From Clostridiales bacterium (GTDB lineage: Bacteria; Bacillota_A; Clostridia; Oscillospirales; Acutalibacteraceae), in the NCBI GenBank assembly GCA_009774735.1, contig VSOH01000019.1, forward strand, positions 1-15,350: a stretch of DNA of 15,350 nt. The letters are read 5' to 3'. The position numbers and the translations under genes are program-made. Shown here piece by piece: positions 13,977 through 15,350 of the stretch. Positions within the stretch are counted from its first letter, which is position 1. Each line of letters opens with the position of its first letter. Below the pieces are notes generated by a model. It did not search any database. It worked only from the letters and a program-made list of their open reading frames with translations, and had not been told where the DNA came from.

Positions 13977-13981
13977 GGCAA
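13966..13981. promoter_or_regulatory. 16-bp perfect palindrome covering the uxuA -35 element
   Basis: TTGCCTTGCAAGGCAA is a perfect inverted repeat centred on the -35 hexamer of the uxuA promoter and starting 2 bp after the yqfD stop. Its position suits a repressor operator for sugar-acid control. It could instead be a short hairpin terminator for yqfD (6-bp stem, TGCA loop), but the following U-tract is poor. No regulator gene is nearby. Confidence 0.5.
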
Positions 13982-13983
13982 AA

Positions 13984-14955
13984 TTATTTTCTTCTGATAA
14001 TATATGAGCAGCTTATAGTACATTTATCCTCAGCCAGTTCATAATGCTCTGTCTGATTAACAATTTCAAAGCCGTCAAACTCCTTTTGCTCAAGGTAGCC
14101 CAGCCTTTTCTTGGCAAGCTCCTTCAGCTCTTCATCTGACAATGTTTTCGGAGTTGTTTTGAAAAATCTTTCTTCGCTTTTAGTATAACCAATCGGAAGC
14201 TCAACATCTTTTATTTTTAAAGCTTTATAACTTTCATAAGACTGCTCACCTGTCTGTCTTTTAAAATATAAGGGTATTTCTGCAGTGAAAAAATTCAACC
14301 TATAATATTCCTTAATTTCCTTTATTGCAATATCCTTCTGTTCACGGCTGACTGTTGTACTCAGCTCACGTCTGAAAACACCTATCCCCTGCAGCTTTTC
14401 TTCATCCGCATCAGCATCCTGCCGTCTTGTTTCATTAACCTCAATTCTTGCTGTTGTGCCGAATTTATTAATATGAACCCAAGAAAAATCCTCAAAATCG
14501 CTCATCATTCTCCAGCATAGGTCTGTCCTGTCAACACTGCCCCACATTACACCTGTTTTGAAATTATTGTTTTCAAGATAGGACAGTATTGCAGTATCAC
14601 TTACTCTGCTGTTACCCACAATCTCAACATTCCAGATGAACGCATTCAAAAACGAAATAATTGCACAAAAACAAATCATACCAACAAAAAATCCAAATCT
14701 GTTTTTCAACGGCAAAAGAACAAAAGGAAGTCCTTTTTTCTTAATTATTTTCACCACACCGCCATGCTTATATGCAATTCGGTGCAGTTTTTTATAATTT
14801 TTAATATTGCACACAGCCGTTATGTATTCGCCGCAATCTTCAATATCTCTCAGTTCCATACCTTGTGCAAAGCAGTCGGTTATAAAATCCTCGCTGAACC
14901 CGTTTTTAAAATAAAACTTAACATATCCGAATAACCATCTGAATAAATATATCAA
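13984..14955 (-). CDS. yqfD: Sporulation protein YqfD, shortened
   Basis: YqfD is a membrane protein of endospore formation, made under sigma-E in B. subtilis; its biochemical role is unclear. The 323-aa product has the family's cytoplasmic N-terminal part, one transmembrane segment (about 87-105), then IWNVEIVGN and VHINKFGTTARIEVNE (160-175), and a C-terminal part with ELPIGYTKSEE and a Lys/Glu-rich helix. Family members I recall are near 400 aa and carry, right after the RIEV segment, a beta-rich stretch of the type NIVAKKDG...KGDVLVSG. I cannot find that stretch here. The reading frame is intact, so this looks like an in-frame loss rather than a frameshift. The start is TTG 14955, overlapping the yqfC stop (TTGA), with GGAG 8 nt upstream, so translation is coupled. 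Confidence 0.85.
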   Translation of the reverse strand: MIYLFRWLFGYVKFYFKNGFSEDFITDCFAQGMELRDIEDCGEYITAVCNIKNYKKLHRIAYKHGGVVKIIKKKGLPFVLLPLKNRFGFFVGMICFCAIISFLNAFIWNVEIVGNSRVSDTAILSYLENNNFKTGVMWGSVDRTDLCWRMMSDFEDFSWVHINKFGTTARIEVNETRRQDADADEEKLQGIGVFRRELSTTVSREQKDIAIKEIKEYYRLNFFTAEIPLYFKRQTGEQSYESYKALKIKDVELPIGYTKSEERFFKTTPKTLSDEELKELAKKRLGYLEQKEFDGFEIVNQTEHYELAEDKCTISCSYIIRRK

Positions 14956-15203
14956 CTTAAAAACTCCATATAAGTAATATTTCCCTCAATAATTGCCCCT
15001 TCCTTTGTGAAGGAGTTGATTTTTAAATCGAAGCCGTTAAACACAATGATCTGACTGCCCAGACTGACAGAAATTTTTGTATCACTGTATTCAACAACAC
15101 TTTTTAATCCATCCACAAGGCATTCACCGCCTGCTATCTCAAGACGTGGCTTACCAAATATGTAATCAAATTCTTTTTTACTGCGCTTTATTTTTTTCAT
15201 CAT
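14952..15203 (-). CDS. yqfC: Sporulation protein YqfC
   Basis: YqfC is a small conserved protein of spore formers, encoded next to yqfD and sigma-E controlled in B. subtilis; its molecular function is not established. The 83-aa product is basic at its N-terminus, then has PRLEIAGGECLVDG, a beta-strand-rich middle (KISVSLGSQIIVFNG) and INSFTKEGAIIEGNITYMEF at the end, matching the PR(I/L)...G...EGxIxxxxF pattern of YqfC. Two adjacent ATG codons (15203 and 15200) are possible starts. GGTGA (15209-15205) is the only ribosome-site-like stretch and fits the second ATG slightly better. It overlaps yqfD by 4 bases. Confidence 0.87.
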   Translation of the reverse strand: MMKKIKRSKKEFDYIFGKPRLEIAGGECLVDGLKSVVEYSDTKISVSLGSQIIVFNGFDLKINSFTKEGAIIEGNITYMEFLS

Positions 15204-15214
15204 ATCACCAATAA

Positions 15215-15244
15215 TATGTATGAAAAACCCATCGTTATTATGAA
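15215..15244 (-). promoter_or_regulatory. Possible sigma-E-like promoter of yqfCD
   Basis: On the minus strand, TTCATA (15244-15239) is followed after 16 bp by CATACATA (15222-15215), resembling the sporulation sigma-E -35 (ATA-containing) and -10 (CATACAnT) elements. Since yqfC is sigma-E dependent in B. subtilis, the match is plausible. Against it, the predicted start near 15208 leaves a leader of only about 5-8 nt before the yqfC ATG. Confidence 0.4.
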
Positions 15245-15270
15245 AAAAGCAGAGCGAAAAATCGCTCTGC
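15243..15270 (-). terminator. Strong intrinsic terminator of the upstream minus-strand gene
   Basis: On the minus strand, GCAGAGCGA (15270-15262) pairs with TCGCTCTGC (15257-15249) around a TTTT loop and is followed by a run of six T (15248-15243). It is a textbook rho-independent terminator for a gene entering from the right edge, and it separates that gene from yqfC. Confidence 0.88.
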
Positions 15271-15283
15271 CTTTACTCTTTTA

Positions 15284-15350
15284 TTAATCTGCAAATCTTG
15301 AATCCTTATAATATGTTTTGTTATATTGATTGTACTTATTATGTAAATAT
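15284..15350 (-). CDS. C-terminal end of an unidentified gene (partial)
   Basis: On the minus strand, the last 22 codons before the edge are open and end in Tyr-Tyr-Lys-Asp-Ser-Arg-Phe-Ala-Asp, then two consecutive TAA stops (15286-15281). A strong same-strand terminator begins 10 bp later, which is why I think a gene ends here. The tail is rich in Tyr, Asn and Lys and I do not recognise it; in particular it is not a typical S21 tail, although rpsU often sits near yqfC. The 5' end lies outside the window. Confidence 0.35.
   Translation of the reverse strand, partial: YLHNKYNQYNKTYYKDSRFAD

Noticed and set aside
15284..15350. The partial gene at the right edge as rpsU (ribosomal protein S21)
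   Set aside because: Position near yqfC made this attractive, but the visible tail lacks the Lys/Arg-rich end typical of S21.
1..15350. CRISPR array, insertion sequence, prophage or defence system
   Set aside because: No regularly spaced repeats, transposase, integrase, attachment site or recognisable defence gene was seen on either strand.

Overview
The window looks like the chromosome of a low-GC, spore-forming Clostridia-type Firmicute, most likely a gut or anaerobic plant-polymer degrader near the Ruminococcaceae/Oscillospiraceae. That placement is an inference. It rests on AT-rich intergenic DNA, strong AAGGAGG-type ribosome sites, sporulation genes yqfC/yqfD, a Cys-rich clostridial-style HisRS, and a mannonate pathway paired with a GH30 glycosidase. 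No mobile element, CRISPR array, tRNA or rRNA was recognised, and no stretch over 300 bases lacks a gene.

Left half, plus strand (about 36-9890). A good sigma-A promoter (36-64) precedes mreB-mreC-mreD-mrdA (PBP2), the lateral-wall elongation module, with very short or overlapping junctions. A second promoter (4551-4579) precedes mgsA, a methylglyoxal synthase homologue. Then follow hisS, aspS, yfbR (HD 5'-deoxynucleotidase) and a Nudix hydrolase, nearly abutting, and a strong terminator at 9307-9349. A stand-alone Amidase_6-type hydrolase follows. Two conserved active-site aspartates of MgsA and the phosphate-binding aspartate of MreB are replaced.

Right half, minus strand (reading from 15350 down to 9963). 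The last codons of an unidentified gene are followed by a strong terminator, then the overlapping sporulation pair yqfC-yqfD. Next comes an extended -10 promoter overlapped by a 16-bp palindrome. It drives uxuA (mannonate dehydratase) and an SDR-type mannonate/fructuronate oxidoreductase. A terminator hairpin follows, then a membrane-anchored GH30 glycoside hydrolase and, 16 bp on, a small zinc-ribbon protein with a Cys-rich tail. The plus and minus blocks converge on a bidirectional terminator at 9899-9941.

How it fits together: the left block combines envelope elongation with translation and nucleotide housekeeping. The right block suggests hydrolysis of a uronic-acid-containing polysaccharide at the cell surface, with fructuronate reduced to mannonate and dehydrated to 2-keto-3-deoxygluconate inside. 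I see no clear evidence of a wholly new system. The points most worth a second look are the substituted catalytic aspartates, the short YqfD, the Cys-rich tail, and the regulatory architecture of the mannonate/GH30 cluster.
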